This document shows positions 27,260 to 36,835 of a stretch of 64,000 bases of DNA, piece after piece. The stretch is from contig NZ_QGMQ01000002.1 of assembly GCF_003259155.1 (NCBI RefSeq), forward strand, positions 308,925 through 372,924. Direction: 5' to 3'. Made by a program: the position numbers and the translations under genes. The stretch is from Marinimicrobium alkaliphilum. GTDB lineage: Bacteria > Pseudomonadota > Gammaproteobacteria > Pseudomonadales > Cellvibrionaceae. Positions within the stretch are counted from its first letter, which is position 1. The number at the start of each line of letters is the position of its first letter. Below the pieces are notes generated by a model. It saw only the letters and a list, made by a program, of their open reading frames with translations, searched no databases and had not been told where the DNA came from.

Positions 27260-27289
27260 TTCATCCGGACGCTGGCAATCCGGAGTGAA
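27260..27289 (+). other. Stem-loop in the leader of the DUF481 gene
   Basis: TTCATCCGGA and TCCGGAGTGAA pair over 10 bp with one bulged base around a nine-base loop. It lies midway between the candidate promoter and the DUF481 start; a regulatory role is possible but unproven. Confidence 0.4.
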
Positions 27290-27398
27290 CCTCATAACGA
27301 TAATCCCCTCAAACGACCAGTTGCTGGCCAGTCCGTGTGGGCATGGGCGGCTCCAGCTACAGCGGCGACAACCAAGAGACCATTGATCAGGTATTAGC

Positions 27399-28451
27399 GT
27401 GAGACAACTTATTGGGGCACTACGGGTATTGGCGGGAGGTGTGGTGGCGGTCGCGCTGGCGAGCACGCCTGGCGCGCTCGCCGGTACGCTCGACCTGCGC
27501 AATGGCGACCGGGTCGAGGGGCGCTTTGTGCGGGTTGAAGACGGGAAAATTGTCTGGGCATCGCGCCATTTCGGGCGCCTGAGCATCCCTCAGGAGCAGG
27601 TGAGCAACATCGAGACCACGACACCCATGAAGATCGACGGCGTGAGCACACCCTGTCTGATCGAGGGTATGGAAGACGAATTTCTGATTTATATCTGCGG
27701 TGGCGATCCGACTCAGCGGCGGGTTCCGCTTGCCTCATTCAGTAATATCATCCCCTACGAGAGCTTTATTGCCGGTGACTACAGTTACCACGGGCGCCTG
27801 AATATTTCGGGTAACTATGCCCGGGGCAACGAAATTCGTGACGACTGGCGGTTGTTCACGAGCACTGAATACCGGCGCGCCGACTGGCGTCACAACGCCA
27901 GCCTGGAGTATGCCAGCTATTCTCGCAACCACGGCTCACCGGAAAAAAAATGGGGTGGGCGTTACCGGATCGATTGGTTCTTTCGCGAGCGCTGGTTCTG
28001 GTTCAACGACACCACCCTGGGACGCGACGAGCAGCGCAGTATCTCTCATTATTATACCGCCGGTAGTGGTACCGGTTTACAGGTTTGGGAGAATCAGCGC
28101 ACGGCACTCGCGTTTACCGCCGGTCTGATGTACCTCTATGAAGCCTACCTGGCGCCCGAAAGCCCCGATTCCGATTTTAGCAGCAGTGATGAACGGGCCG
28201 CCTGGCGTGTGGGTATGGACTTTCGCTACCGGTTGCCTCTGGGGGTCAACATGTACCATCGCAATGAGCTGGTGCGTTCGTTCCAGGAAACCGAAGATTG
28301 GCAGCTCACCAGCACCACGGGCCTGAGCACCACACTGATAGGGCAGCTGCGCTCGGAGCTGAGCCTGGACTACAATGTCGATAATACGCCGCAACAGGGG
28401 CGCAAGCGCGAAGACGTGCGGATGCGCATTGGCCTGAGCTACGACTGGTAG
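27399..28451 (+). CDS. DUF481 (YdiY-like) outer-membrane protein
   Basis: 350 residues with a signal peptide ending in GALA (residue 28). Residues 30-80 are a small SH3-like strand pair (LDLRNGDRVEGRFVRVEDGKIVW). The rest is rich in alternating aromatic strands (SYHGRLNISGNYARGNEIRD, RYRIDWFFRERWFWFNDT) and ends RMRIGLSYDW, with a C-terminal Trp as for beta-barrels of the DUF481 family. E. coli YdiY is an acid-inducible member; function is otherwise unknown. Start GTG 27399. Confidence 0.85.
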   Translation: MRQLIGALRVLAGGVVAVALASTPGALAGTLDLRNGDRVEGRFVRVEDGKIVWASRHFGRLSIPQEQVSNIETTTPMKIDGVSTPCLIEGMEDEFLIYICGGDPTQRRVPLASFSNIIPYESFIAGDYSYHGRLNISGNYARGNEIRDDWRLFTSTEYRRADWRHNASLEYASYSRNHGSPEKKWGGRYRIDWFFRERWFWFNDTTLGRDEQRSISHYYTAGSGTGLQVWENQRTALAFTAGLMYLYEAYLAPESPDSDFSSSDERAAWRVGMDFRYRLPLGVNMYHRNELVRSFQETEDWQLTSTTGLSTTLIGQLRSELSLDYNVDNTPQQGRKREDVRMRIGLSYDW

Positions 28452-28474
28452 CCGCAATATTACACGGAGGCCTT

Positions 28475-28948
28475 ATGGGCTTGGTTTTACTGGTACTTAT
28501 TCTGATTCCGATCACCGAAATCTGGCTCCTGATTCAAGTCGGCAGCGAGATCGGGGCCTTTGCAACCATCGCATTGATTCTGCTGACAGCGGCCGTTGGT
28601 CTGGTATTGGTTCGCCTGCAGGGGCTTTCCACCCTGATGCGCTTCAATCAACGGGTTGCCGAGGGCGAGGCGCCCGCACGTGAGATGGTCGAGGGGCTGT
28701 TGCTTGTGCTCACCGGGATTTTGATGATTGTGCCGGGATTTGCCACCGATGTGGTCGGTTTCGCCCTGCTTCTGCCGCCCCTGCGCCAGTATCTGGCGCA
28801 ACGCTGGCTGTCCCGGGCAGGCGGAATGTCCTCGGTTCATGTCTATCATACCCAAGGCCGCGCCAAGGACGTTACCCCGCCGACCAAGGATCCCTCGTCC
28901 GGTCGCACCCTGGAGGGGGATTTTGAGCGCAAGGACGACGAGCGCTAA
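28475..28948 (+). CDS. fxsA: FxsA family membrane protein
   Basis: 157 residues. The body matches FxsA: LVLLVLILIPITEIWLLIQVG, a short helical pair, RFNQRVAEGEAPAREMVEG and LLVLTGILMIVPGFATDVVG. In E. coli FxsA blocks exclusion of phage T7 by the F plasmid, a property by overexpression; its normal role is unclear. The gene immediately precedes groES here as in many gammaproteobacteria. ACGGAGG is its ribosome site. Confidence 0.9.
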   Translation: MGLVLLVLILIPITEIWLLIQVGSEIGAFATIALILLTAAVGLVLVRLQGLSTLMRFNQRVAEGEAPAREMVEGLLLVLTGILMIVPGFATDVVGFALLLPPLRQYLAQRWLSRAGGMSSVHVYHTQGRAKDVTPPTKDPSSGRTLEGDFERKDDER

Positions 28949-29049
28949 AAAAATCCGCCCCTTGGGTATTGAAATCCCCAAATCCAACCCCACCTCAGTA
29001 CACAGCCGAGCCAGGGCCCCAAAGCGGCACCTGGCCTTCGTGATCGGCC

Positions 29050-29078
29050 CTTGAAATTTTATCGGCCGACACCATATA
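29050..29078 (+). promoter_or_regulatory. Heat-shock (sigma-32) promoter of groESL
   Basis: CTTGAAA at 29050-29056, a 14-base spacer and ACCATATA at 29071-29078 match the sigma-32 pattern (CTTGAAA, 13-14 bases, CCCATnT). It lies 66 bases before groES. No CIRCE repeat is present. Confidence 0.75.
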
Positions 29079-29143
29079 GGCATCACTCCCGGGTAAACCC
29101 GGCTTAATTTCAGTTCAACCACGCTATTTGGAGATAACAGTCC

Positions 29144-29434
29144 ATGAAAATTCGTCCTTTACACGATCGTGTTGTGGTTCGCCGCAAGGAAGAGGAAGAA
29201 AAGACCGCTGGCGGCATCGTGTTGCCGGGTTCAGCCAAGGAAAAGCCCAATCAGGGTGAGGTGGTTGCCGTCGGTAACGGCCGCGTGCTGGATAACGGCG
29301 AGACCCGCCCGGTTGACGTAAAAGTCGGTGACGTGGTGGTTTTCGGCAAGTACGCCGGTAGCGACACCATCGAGGTAGACGGCGAAGAGCTGGTCATCCT
29401 CAGCGAGAGCGACATCAAGGCCGTGTTGTCCTGA
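29144..29434 (+). CDS. groES: Co-chaperonin GroES
   Basis: 96 residues, full length. It caps the GroEL ring during ATP-driven folding. The start [20 protein letters not shown], the mobile loop [18 protein letters not shown] and the end [19 protein letters not shown] are standard. It is 62 bases before groEL and shares the heat-shock promoter at 29050. Confidence 0.98.
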   Translation: MKIRPLHDRVVVRRKEEEEKTAGGIVLPGSAKEKPNQGEVVAVGNGRVLDNGETRPVDVKVGDVVVFGKYAGSDTIEVDGEELVILSESDIKAVLS

Positions 29435-29493
29435 TTACGGACAGCGCGTAACCCTATCCCAGTTTGAATAAACGATTGATTGGAAGGAATTGA

Positions 29494-31146
<1,653 letters not shown>

Positions 31147-31183
31147 GCCTGGCCTGCAGCTTTACCCAAAGTGGGTTATACTG

Positions 31184-31210
31184 GCGGCCCTTCGGGGCCG
31201 CTTCTATTAT
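31184..31210 (+). terminator. Terminator after groEL
   Basis: GCGGCCC, a TTCG tetraloop and GGGCCGC are followed by TTCTATTAT. A very stable stem with a T-rich tail closes the groESL unit. Confidence 0.75.
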
Positions 31211-31326
31211 GAGTTGATATTCCTACAAGTCAGCGGGCTCCCCAAAGCTGACGTTCTAGACGCTGTGCGCCGGACTGCAACGGTGGATAGCGCAATTAAT
31301 CGCTAACCGTGTTCAGGAGAACTCTT

Positions 31327-31914
31327 ATGGCTTTCGAATTACCCGCACTTCCCTACGAGCAGAATGCTCTGGAACCACACATTTCAGCGGAAACCCTGGA
31401 ATACCACTACGGCAAGCATCACAAAACCTACGTAGACAAGCTCAACGGTCTGGTACCGGGCAGCGAGTACGAAGGCAAAAGCCTGGAAGACATCATCAAA
31501 TCAGCCCCGTCCGGCGGTGTGTTCAACAATGCTGCCCAGGTGTGGAATCACACCTTTTACTGGCACTGCCTGAGCCCCAACGGCGGCGGCGAAGCCAAAG
31601 GTGCAGTGGCTGACGCCATCAACGCGGCCTTCGGCTCCTTTGACAAGTTCAAAGAAGAGTTCACCACTACAGCGGTGAACAACTTCGGCTCAGGTTGGAC
31701 TTGGTTGGTGAAAAAGTCGGACGGTACCGTAGGCCTGGTAAACACCAGCAACGCGGGCACGCCGTTGACTGACAGCAGTGTTACTCCGCTGCTGACTGTG
31801 GATGTTTGGGAACACGCCTACTACATCGATTACCGCAATGCCCGTCCCAAGTATATGGACGCCTTTTGGGCGTTGGTAAACTGGGATTTTGTGAACGAAA
31901 ACTTCACTCAGTAA
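31327..31914 (+). CDS. sodB: Iron superoxide dismutase
   Basis: 195 residues from ATG 31327 (AGGAGA site). It dismutates superoxide in the cytoplasm. The metal ligands lie in HYGKHHKTYVDKLN, WNHTFYW and DVWEHAYYIDYRN; the Gln in NNAAQVWNH near residue 70 and the GSGWTWLV block point to iron rather than manganese. A hairpin with GTCAGC/GCTGAC arms sits in the gap before it (31229-31252). A clear terminator follows. Confidence 0.97.
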   Translation: MAFELPALPYEQNALEPHISAETLEYHYGKHHKTYVDKLNGLVPGSEYEGKSLEDIIKSAPSGGVFNNAAQVWNHTFYWHCLSPNGGGEAKGAVADAINAAFGSFDKFKEEFTTTAVNNFGSGWTWLVKKSDGTVGLVNTSNAGTPLTDSSVTPLLTVDVWEHAYYIDYRNARPKYMDAFWALVNWDFVNENFTQ

Positions 31915-31927
31915 GTTTACCGTTCTA

Positions 31928-31960
31928 AAAAAATCAGGCCTCAGGGCCTGATTTTTTTTG
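31928..31960 (+). terminator. Terminator after sodB
   Basis: AATCAGGCC and GGCCTGATT form a 9-bp stem with a TCAG loop, followed by a run of T. A-rich bases precede it, so it can also work on the other strand. Confidence 0.9.
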
Positions 31961-32006
31961 GTATTTAGCGGTCATAAGAGCTCGCACCTTACTAATTGGC
32001 AGAGTT

Positions 32007-32834
32007 ATGGAACGAAAAGAACCGACTTTCTCTGGTATCAAGCCGGAGCCCGATGAGATTTCCGAGCGCCAAAAGCGCGCTGTTCCCGGTGCCGACGCCA
32101 AGCCCGGTGGCGATGGGCGTCCCGAGCGCAATAAGGGCTCAGGGGGCGGTGACAAGCGCCGCCCGCCACCGCCCCCGAGGCCACCCTCGGGGTCAGCGCC
32201 CGGTGGGGGAGTGCCCATTGTGGCCGTTCTTGCGCTTCTGGTGGCTCTTGCCGGGGTGAGTGCAAGCGCCTACCTGGGGTTACAGTTGGTGGAAACTCAG
32301 GATGACTTGGCCTTGGCCAACCAGCGCATTCGCGATCTGCGCGAACGCCTCGATCTGACCTCGGATGAATCCAGCGAAACGGTCGATGAAATTAGGGACA
32401 AACTGCAGTGGGCGGATTCGGAAATTCGGAAGCTCTGGGGTGTATCCCACGACCGCAATCGTCGTGCGATTGCGGAAAACAAGGAGCAGCTCGAACAGCT
32501 GGGTCGCGACCTATCCGCCGCGCGCTCACAAACCTCGTCGGTTGATGAGAAGCTGGGCCGTCTGGAAAGTCAGGTCAATGAAAGTCGCACGGCGCTGGAT
32601 GAGCGTCTGAGTGAGGTCAACGAGCGTATCGGTCAAGTGGTGGATCAGACTGGACGTTTACAGGCAATCAGTGACCGTCTGACCCGCACCGAAAACCAGG
32701 TGCGCAGTTTGCGAGAGCAGAGCGCCAAGGTAGAGGCCAACGTTGAGGCCATTGAGGCCATCGACAACTTCCGCCGCACCGTCAATCGCGACCTGCTGGA
32801 AATTCGCCAACAACTGGGTATGCCCGCGAACTAG
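32007..32834 (+). CDS. Membrane-anchored coiled-coil protein
   Basis: 275 residues. A charged, Gly/Pro-rich N-terminus (residues 1-70, with the PPPPPRPP run) precedes one membrane helix at about 70-93 (IVAVLALLVALAGVSASAYLGL). The rest is almost wholly heptad-like coiled coil (RIRDLRERLDL, EQLEQLGRDLSAA, RLESQVNESRTALDERLSEV). The topology implies a cytoplasmic N-terminus and a periplasmic coiled coil. No family name is certain. It has its own start after the sodB terminator. Confidence 0.75.
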   Translation: MERKEPTFSGIKPEPDEISERQKRAVPGADAKPGGDGRPERNKGSGGGDKRRPPPPPRPPSGSAPGGGVPIVAVLALLVALAGVSASAYLGLQLVETQDDLALANQRIRDLRERLDLTSDESSETVDEIRDKLQWADSEIRKLWGVSHDRNRRAIAENKEQLEQLGRDLSAARSQTSSVDEKLGRLESQVNESRTALDERLSEVNERIGQVVDQTGRLQAISDRLTRTENQVRSLREQSAKVEANVEAIEAIDNFRRTVNRDLLEIRQQLGMPAN

Positions 32835-32849
32835 GAGCGGGCCTCAGCC

Positions 32850-33080
32850 TTAGCCGTGTCCGGTCGCCCACAGGCCGGCCATAGGATGAAGGTCAGCGGG
32901 GTCCGGTGTCGATGTCGGCCGGCGGGCCTGATTCCAGTGGCCAATGGCGTTTTCGAGTGCGGGTGAGTGAGGGCCGCAGGTTTTACAGCTCTCGCACACG
33001 ACGCAATGGCTGAGACCGTTGTGGTGAATATGCAGGTGTTCACTGCCGCAAAAGGGGCAGGGGGCAATGGTTAGTGCCAT
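32850..33080 (-). CDS. Small Lar-like zinc-ribbon protein
   Basis: 76 residues. CPFCGSEHLHIHHNG and CVVCESCKTCGPHS followed by ALENAIGHWNQA match the restriction-alleviation (Lar) zinc-ribbon family. Lar of the Rac prophage modulates type I restriction, but chromosomal relatives outside phages are common and have no known role. No restriction-modification gene is nearby. It is convergent with the coiled-coil gene, 15 bases apart. Confidence 0.7.
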   Translation of the reverse strand: MALTIAPCPFCGSEHLHIHHNGLSHCVVCESCKTCGPHSPALENAIGHWNQARRPTSTPDPADLHPMAGLWATGHG

Positions 33081-33399
33081 AAATATCTACCTCCGCACGC
33101 CCGGGTTATCGGCGCGAAAACAGCGGTGTTACGGTTGGCTATACAAATGTCTGGGGGAGGGAAGCTGGGGCCGGACGAAGAATCCAGCGCAACGGGGTCC
33201 TGCTCTAAGGGTGCACCGACGGGTCGATGCATGGATCTGGTCATATTGACTTCTCTAAACCATCTCACTCTTGATTCTAGGCCATTGGCGTATAAATGCA
33301 AGCCGCCAGTACCTCTTCGACCGGTTTGGGCCGGGAAAATTCACCGTCTTTGGTGTAAAATGCCCGCCTTCCAAGCCGTCAGAGAGCGAGAGCCCTATC
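33081..33399. other. Intergenic region before the fumarase gene
   Basis: 319 bases. One minus-strand open frame (33071-33301) has no family features and overlaps the Lar-like gene start, so it is not called. TATAAA at 33291-33296 and TTGACT at 33246-33251 are possible promoter parts for the fumarase, but their spacing does not match a single good promoter. Confidence 0.45.
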
Positions 33400-34920
33400 A
33401 TGACCACCGTGATTCGCCAGAATGATTTGATCGACAGCGTGGCCGACGCGCTGCAATTTATCTCCTATTACCATCCCGTTGACTTTATCCAGGCTGTGCA
33501 TCAGGCCTACGAGCGTGAGGCCAACCCGGCCGCCAAAGACGCGATGGCCCAGATCCTGATTAACTCCCGTATGTGTGCCATGGGGCATCGCCCGATCTGT
33601 CAGGACACCGGTATCGTCACGGTATTTCTTACCGTAGGTATGAATGTTCAGTGGGACGCCGAGATGGGCCTGGAAGATATGGTGAACGAAGGGGTACGTC
33701 GCGCTTACAGCCATCCGGACAATGTTTTGCGCGCGTCGATTCTGGCGGACCCTGACGGCGCTCGAACAAATACTGGGGATAACACCCCGGCAGTGATTCA
33801 CACCAAAATTGTGCCTGGCGATACCGTTGAAGTACACGTTGCGGCCAAGGGAGGTGGCAGTGAGGCCAAGACCAAATTCGCGATGCTCAATCCCTCGGAC
33901 TCCGTAGTCGACTGGGTATTGGATATGGTGCCCAAAATGGGCGCCGGCTGGTGTCCGCCGGGTATGCTCGGCATCGGTATCGGCGGTACCGCCGAGAAGG
34001 CGATGCTATTGGCCAAGGAGGCGTTGCTGGACCCGGTGGATATTCAGGACCTCAAGGCCCGTGGTGCGGATGGGCGCAGCGAAGAGCTGCGCCTGGAGCT
34101 GTACGACAAGGTGAATCGCCTGGGCATTGGTGCACAGGGGCTGGGCGGATTGACCACGGTGCTGGACGTTAAGGTCAAGGATTACCCGACCCACGCCGCC
34201 AACAAGGCCGTAGCGATCATTCCCAACTGCGCCGCGACCCGGCACGCCCATTTCACCCTTACCGGTGCCGGGCCGGCTTTGCAGACTCCGCCCAGCCTTG
34301 AGGACTGGCCAGAGATCAGCTGGGAGGTAAGCGATACCGTGCGCCGGGTCAACCTCGATACTGTGACTCAAGCCGAGGTTAAAACCTGGCAGCCGGGCGA
34401 TACCTTGCTGCTGTCGGGCAAGATGCTGACCGGGCGCGATGCCGCACACAAGAAAATGGTGGACCTGTTGGCACAGGGCGAATCGTTGCCAGTAGATCTT
34501 ACCGGGCGCTTCATTTACTACGTGGGTCCGGTTGACCCGGTACGGGACGAGGTCGTTGGGCCCGCTGGGCCGACGACGGCTACCCGGATGGATAAATTTA
34601 CCCGCACCATGCTTGAGCAGACCGGCCTGCTCGGAATGATCGGCAAGGCCGAGCGGGGTCCCGCAGCCATTGAGGCGATTCGAGATAATGAATCGGTCTA
34701 CCTGATGGCCGTGGGCGGTGCAGCCTACCTGGTGGCGCAGGCGATCAAGTCAGCCAAAGTGCTCGGTTTTCCGGAGCTGGGTATGGAAGCGATTTACGAG
34801 TTCGACGTGCAGGATATGCCGGTAACGGTTGCGGTTGACAGCCAGGGCGAGTCAGTGCACCAAACGGGCCCACAAATCTGGAAAGCCAAAATCGAGGACG
34901 AGGCGATCACAATCGTTTGA
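33400..34920 (+). CDS. fumA: Class I fumarate hydratase (iron-sulfur)
   Basis: 506 residues from ATG 33400, chosen because the longer frame has no family match and GAGAGCGAGAG precedes this ATG. It interconverts fumarate and malate in the citric acid cycle using an oxygen-sensitive [4Fe-4S] cluster. Cluster cysteines are in [31 protein letters not shown] and [14 protein letters not shown]. The C-terminal beta domain has [30 protein letters not shown]. The symbol fumA marks the class; fumB would be equally valid. A hairpin follows the stop. Confidence 0.95.
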   Translation: MTTVIRQNDLIDSVADALQFISYYHPVDFIQAVHQAYEREANPAAKDAMAQILINSRMCAMGHRPICQDTGIVTVFLTVGMNVQWDAEMGLEDMVNEGVRRAYSHPDNVLRASILADPDGARTNTGDNTPAVIHTKIVPGDTVEVHVAAKGGGSEAKTKFAMLNPSDSVVDWVLDMVPKMGAGWCPPGMLGIGIGGTAEKAMLLAKEALLDPVDIQDLKARGADGRSEELRLELYDKVNRLGIGAQGLGGLTTVLDVKVKDYPTHAANKAVAIIPNCAATRHAHFTLTGAGPALQTPPSLEDWPEISWEVSDTVRRVNLDTVTQAEVKTWQPGDTLLLSGKMLTGRDAAHKKMVDLLAQGESLPVDLTGRFIYYVGPVDPVRDEVVGPAGPTTATRMDKFTRTMLEQTGLLGMIGKAERGPAAIEAIRDNESVYLMAVGGAAYLVAQAIKSAKVLGFPELGMEAIYEFDVQDMPVTVAVDSQGESVHQTGPQIWKAKIEDEAITIV

Positions 34921-34931
34921 GTTTGATACAG

Positions 34932-34952
34932 CACCCTGCCGCCGGCAGGGTG
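34932..34952 (+). terminator. Hairpin after fumarase gene
   Basis: CACCCTGCC, a three-base loop and GGCAGGGTG make a 9-bp perfect stem 11 bases past the stop. It lacks a T run, so termination would need another factor. Confidence 0.5.
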
Positions 34953-35035
34953 TGACCCTTCGTTACCCCCGCTACGCTTCCGCGCTATCGCTGCTACACT
35001 CTAGATTGACTATTCACGCAATCGGGAGCTTTTTC

Positions 35036-35374
35036 ATGACTGACCTAGCCGACCAGACATGCGACGCCTGCAGCGGCGACGCACCCAAGCTGACCAAAGA
35101 CGAGATCACGGCCTTGATCTTCGATCTGCCCGAGTGGCGCATCAAGGACTTTGACGGGGTCGCGGTGCTGTCTCGCCAGTACACGTTCAAAGATTTTGCC
35201 AAGGCCTTGGCATTCACCCAGAAAGTCGGTGATATCGCCGAAGCGGCGAATCACCACCCGGCGATCATTACCGAGTACGGTAAAGTGACCGTGGACTGGT
35301 GGACGCACAAAATCGGGGGTTTGCACCACAACGACTTCATTATGGCCGCCAAAACCGACCGCCTTTACGCATAA
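35036..35374 (+). CDS. phhB: Pterin-4a-carbinolamine dehydratase
   Basis: 112 residues from ATG 35036. It recycles the pterin cofactor of phenylalanine hydroxylase. The motif EAANHHPAI with [17 protein letters not shown] is diagnostic, and LPEWRI leads the core. No phhA is in view. Its stop abuts the start of the AGCS carrier with no gap, so they form a unit. The symbol is by similarity to the pseudomonad gene. Confidence 0.93.
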   Translation: MTDLADQTCDACSGDAPKLTKDEITALIFDLPEWRIKDFDGVAVLSRQYTFKDFAKALAFTQKVGDIAEAANHHPAIITEYGKVTVDWWTHKIGGLHHNDFIMAAKTDRLYA

Positions 35375-36751
35375 ATGCTGGAGCAATGGCTCGACCGCTT
35401 CGCCGCCTTCATGTGGGGGCCACCGTTGGTGGCACTGTTGGTCGGCGGTGGTCTGTTTTTTCTGATTTTCTCCCGTGCGTTGCCTTATCGCCATTTTGGG
35501 CATGCCCTTGGGATTCTCAGCGGGCGGTATGATGATTCACGTGATCCGGGCACGCTCAGTCACTTCCAGGCTTTGTCAACGGCCCTCTCCGGTACCCTCG
35601 GGTTGGGCAATATTGCCGGCGTTGCAGTGGCTATTACTATGGGTGGCCCAGGCGCTATTTTCTGGATGTGGCTGACGGCGGTCGTCGGGGTGGCGACCAA
35701 GTTCTACACCGCCTCGCTGGCGATCATGTACCGGGGGCGTGACAGTCGCGGCGACCTTCAGGGTGGCCCCATGTATGTGATTCGCGAGGGGCTCGGGCGC
35801 CGCTGGTGGCCGTTGGCCGCTTTTTTTGCCGTCGCTGGCCTGTTTGGCACGTTACCGGTGTTTCAGGTTAACCAGTTGGTGCAAATGCTGCGAGACTCGG
35901 TGGCTTACCCTCTGGGATGGGCGACGCCGGATCAGCATTTGCACTTTGATCTTGTGGCGGGAGTGGCGGTCGCTGCGCTGGTGCTTGCGGTGATCTTGGG
36001 CAATGTCCAGCGTGTCGGCCAGGTGACCGCGCGCCTGGTGCCGGCCATGGTCGCTTTCTACTTGGTCATGACCGCAGGGGTTTTGGTTCAATATGCCGCT
36101 GAAGTGCCCGCCGCGTTGACACTGATCGTTACCGATGCCTTTACCGGCCAGGCCGCTGCCGGCGGCGCCGTGGGCACGGTTATCATGATGGGGATTCGAC
36201 GAGGGGCATTTTCCAACGAGGCGGGCATTGGCACCGAGTCGATGGCTCACGGTGCCGCCCGCACCCGCGAACCGGTTCGAGAAGGCCTGGTGGCGATGAT
36301 GGGGCCGGTGATTGATACTCTCATTGTGTGCACGTGTACGGCGCTGGCGATTTTGGTGACTGGTGCCTGGCATGCGCACGGGGATCTCGACGGCGTGTCG
36401 TTGACTGCGCAGGCCTTCGCCACGGCCTACCCAAGTATCGGCCAGTGGCTATTGACCGTGATGGTGATCTGCCTTAGTTTAAGCACAGTAATGACTTTTT
36501 GGTATTACGGCAGCAAGTGCCTGGGGTTTTTGATCGGTGCGGAGCGCCAGCACTGGTATATTTGGCTCTATACGCTATTGATTGTGCTCGGGAGTGTGGT
36601 TTCGTTGCGGGCCATTATTGGCTTTCTTGATGGAATGTATGCGGCCATGGCCATTCCGACCATGGTGTCAGCGCTGCTTCTGGCGCCGAAGGTTAACCGT
36701 GCGACGCGTCGCTACTTTGCGCAGCGAATAGCCACTGCACAGAGATCATAA
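35375..36751 (+). CDS. AGCS-family sodium/alanine symporter
   Basis: 458 residues and about 11 membrane helices. The alanine or glycine:cation symporter family is clear from LSTALSGTLGLGNIAGVAVAI, GGPGAIFWMWLTAVVGVATKFYTASLAI, GGPMYVIREGLG and GAFSNEAGIGTESMAHGAA. It imports small neutral amino acids with sodium at the inner membrane. The ATG follows the phhB stop directly. Confidence 0.93.
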   Translation: MLEQWLDRFAAFMWGPPLVALLVGGGLFFLIFSRALPYRHFGHALGILSGRYDDSRDPGTLSHFQALSTALSGTLGLGNIAGVAVAITMGGPGAIFWMWLTAVVGVATKFYTASLAIMYRGRDSRGDLQGGPMYVIREGLGRRWWPLAAFFAVAGLFGTLPVFQVNQLVQMLRDSVAYPLGWATPDQHLHFDLVAGVAVAALVLAVILGNVQRVGQVTARLVPAMVAFYLVMTAGVLVQYAAEVPAALTLIVTDAFTGQAAAGGAVGTVIMMGIRRGAFSNEAGIGTESMAHGAARTREPVREGLVAMMGPVIDTLIVCTCTALAILVTGAWHAHGDLDGVSLTAQAFATAYPSIGQWLLTVMVICLSLSTVMTFWYYGSKCLGFLIGAERQHWYIWLYTLLIVLGSVVSLRAIIGFLDGMYAAMAIPTMVSALLLAPKVNRATRRYFAQRIATAQRS

Positions 36752-36835
36752 TAACTAACAGGCACCCGGTGGGTGTCGGCTTATTGGGGCGATAGTCATG
36801 GATGGATTGCGGTATCGGTGTTCGGGCGGGATCAC

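Noticed and set aside
33071-33301. Minus-strand 76-codon frame upstream of the Lar-like gene
   Set aside because: It overlaps the Lar-like gene start and shows no motif.
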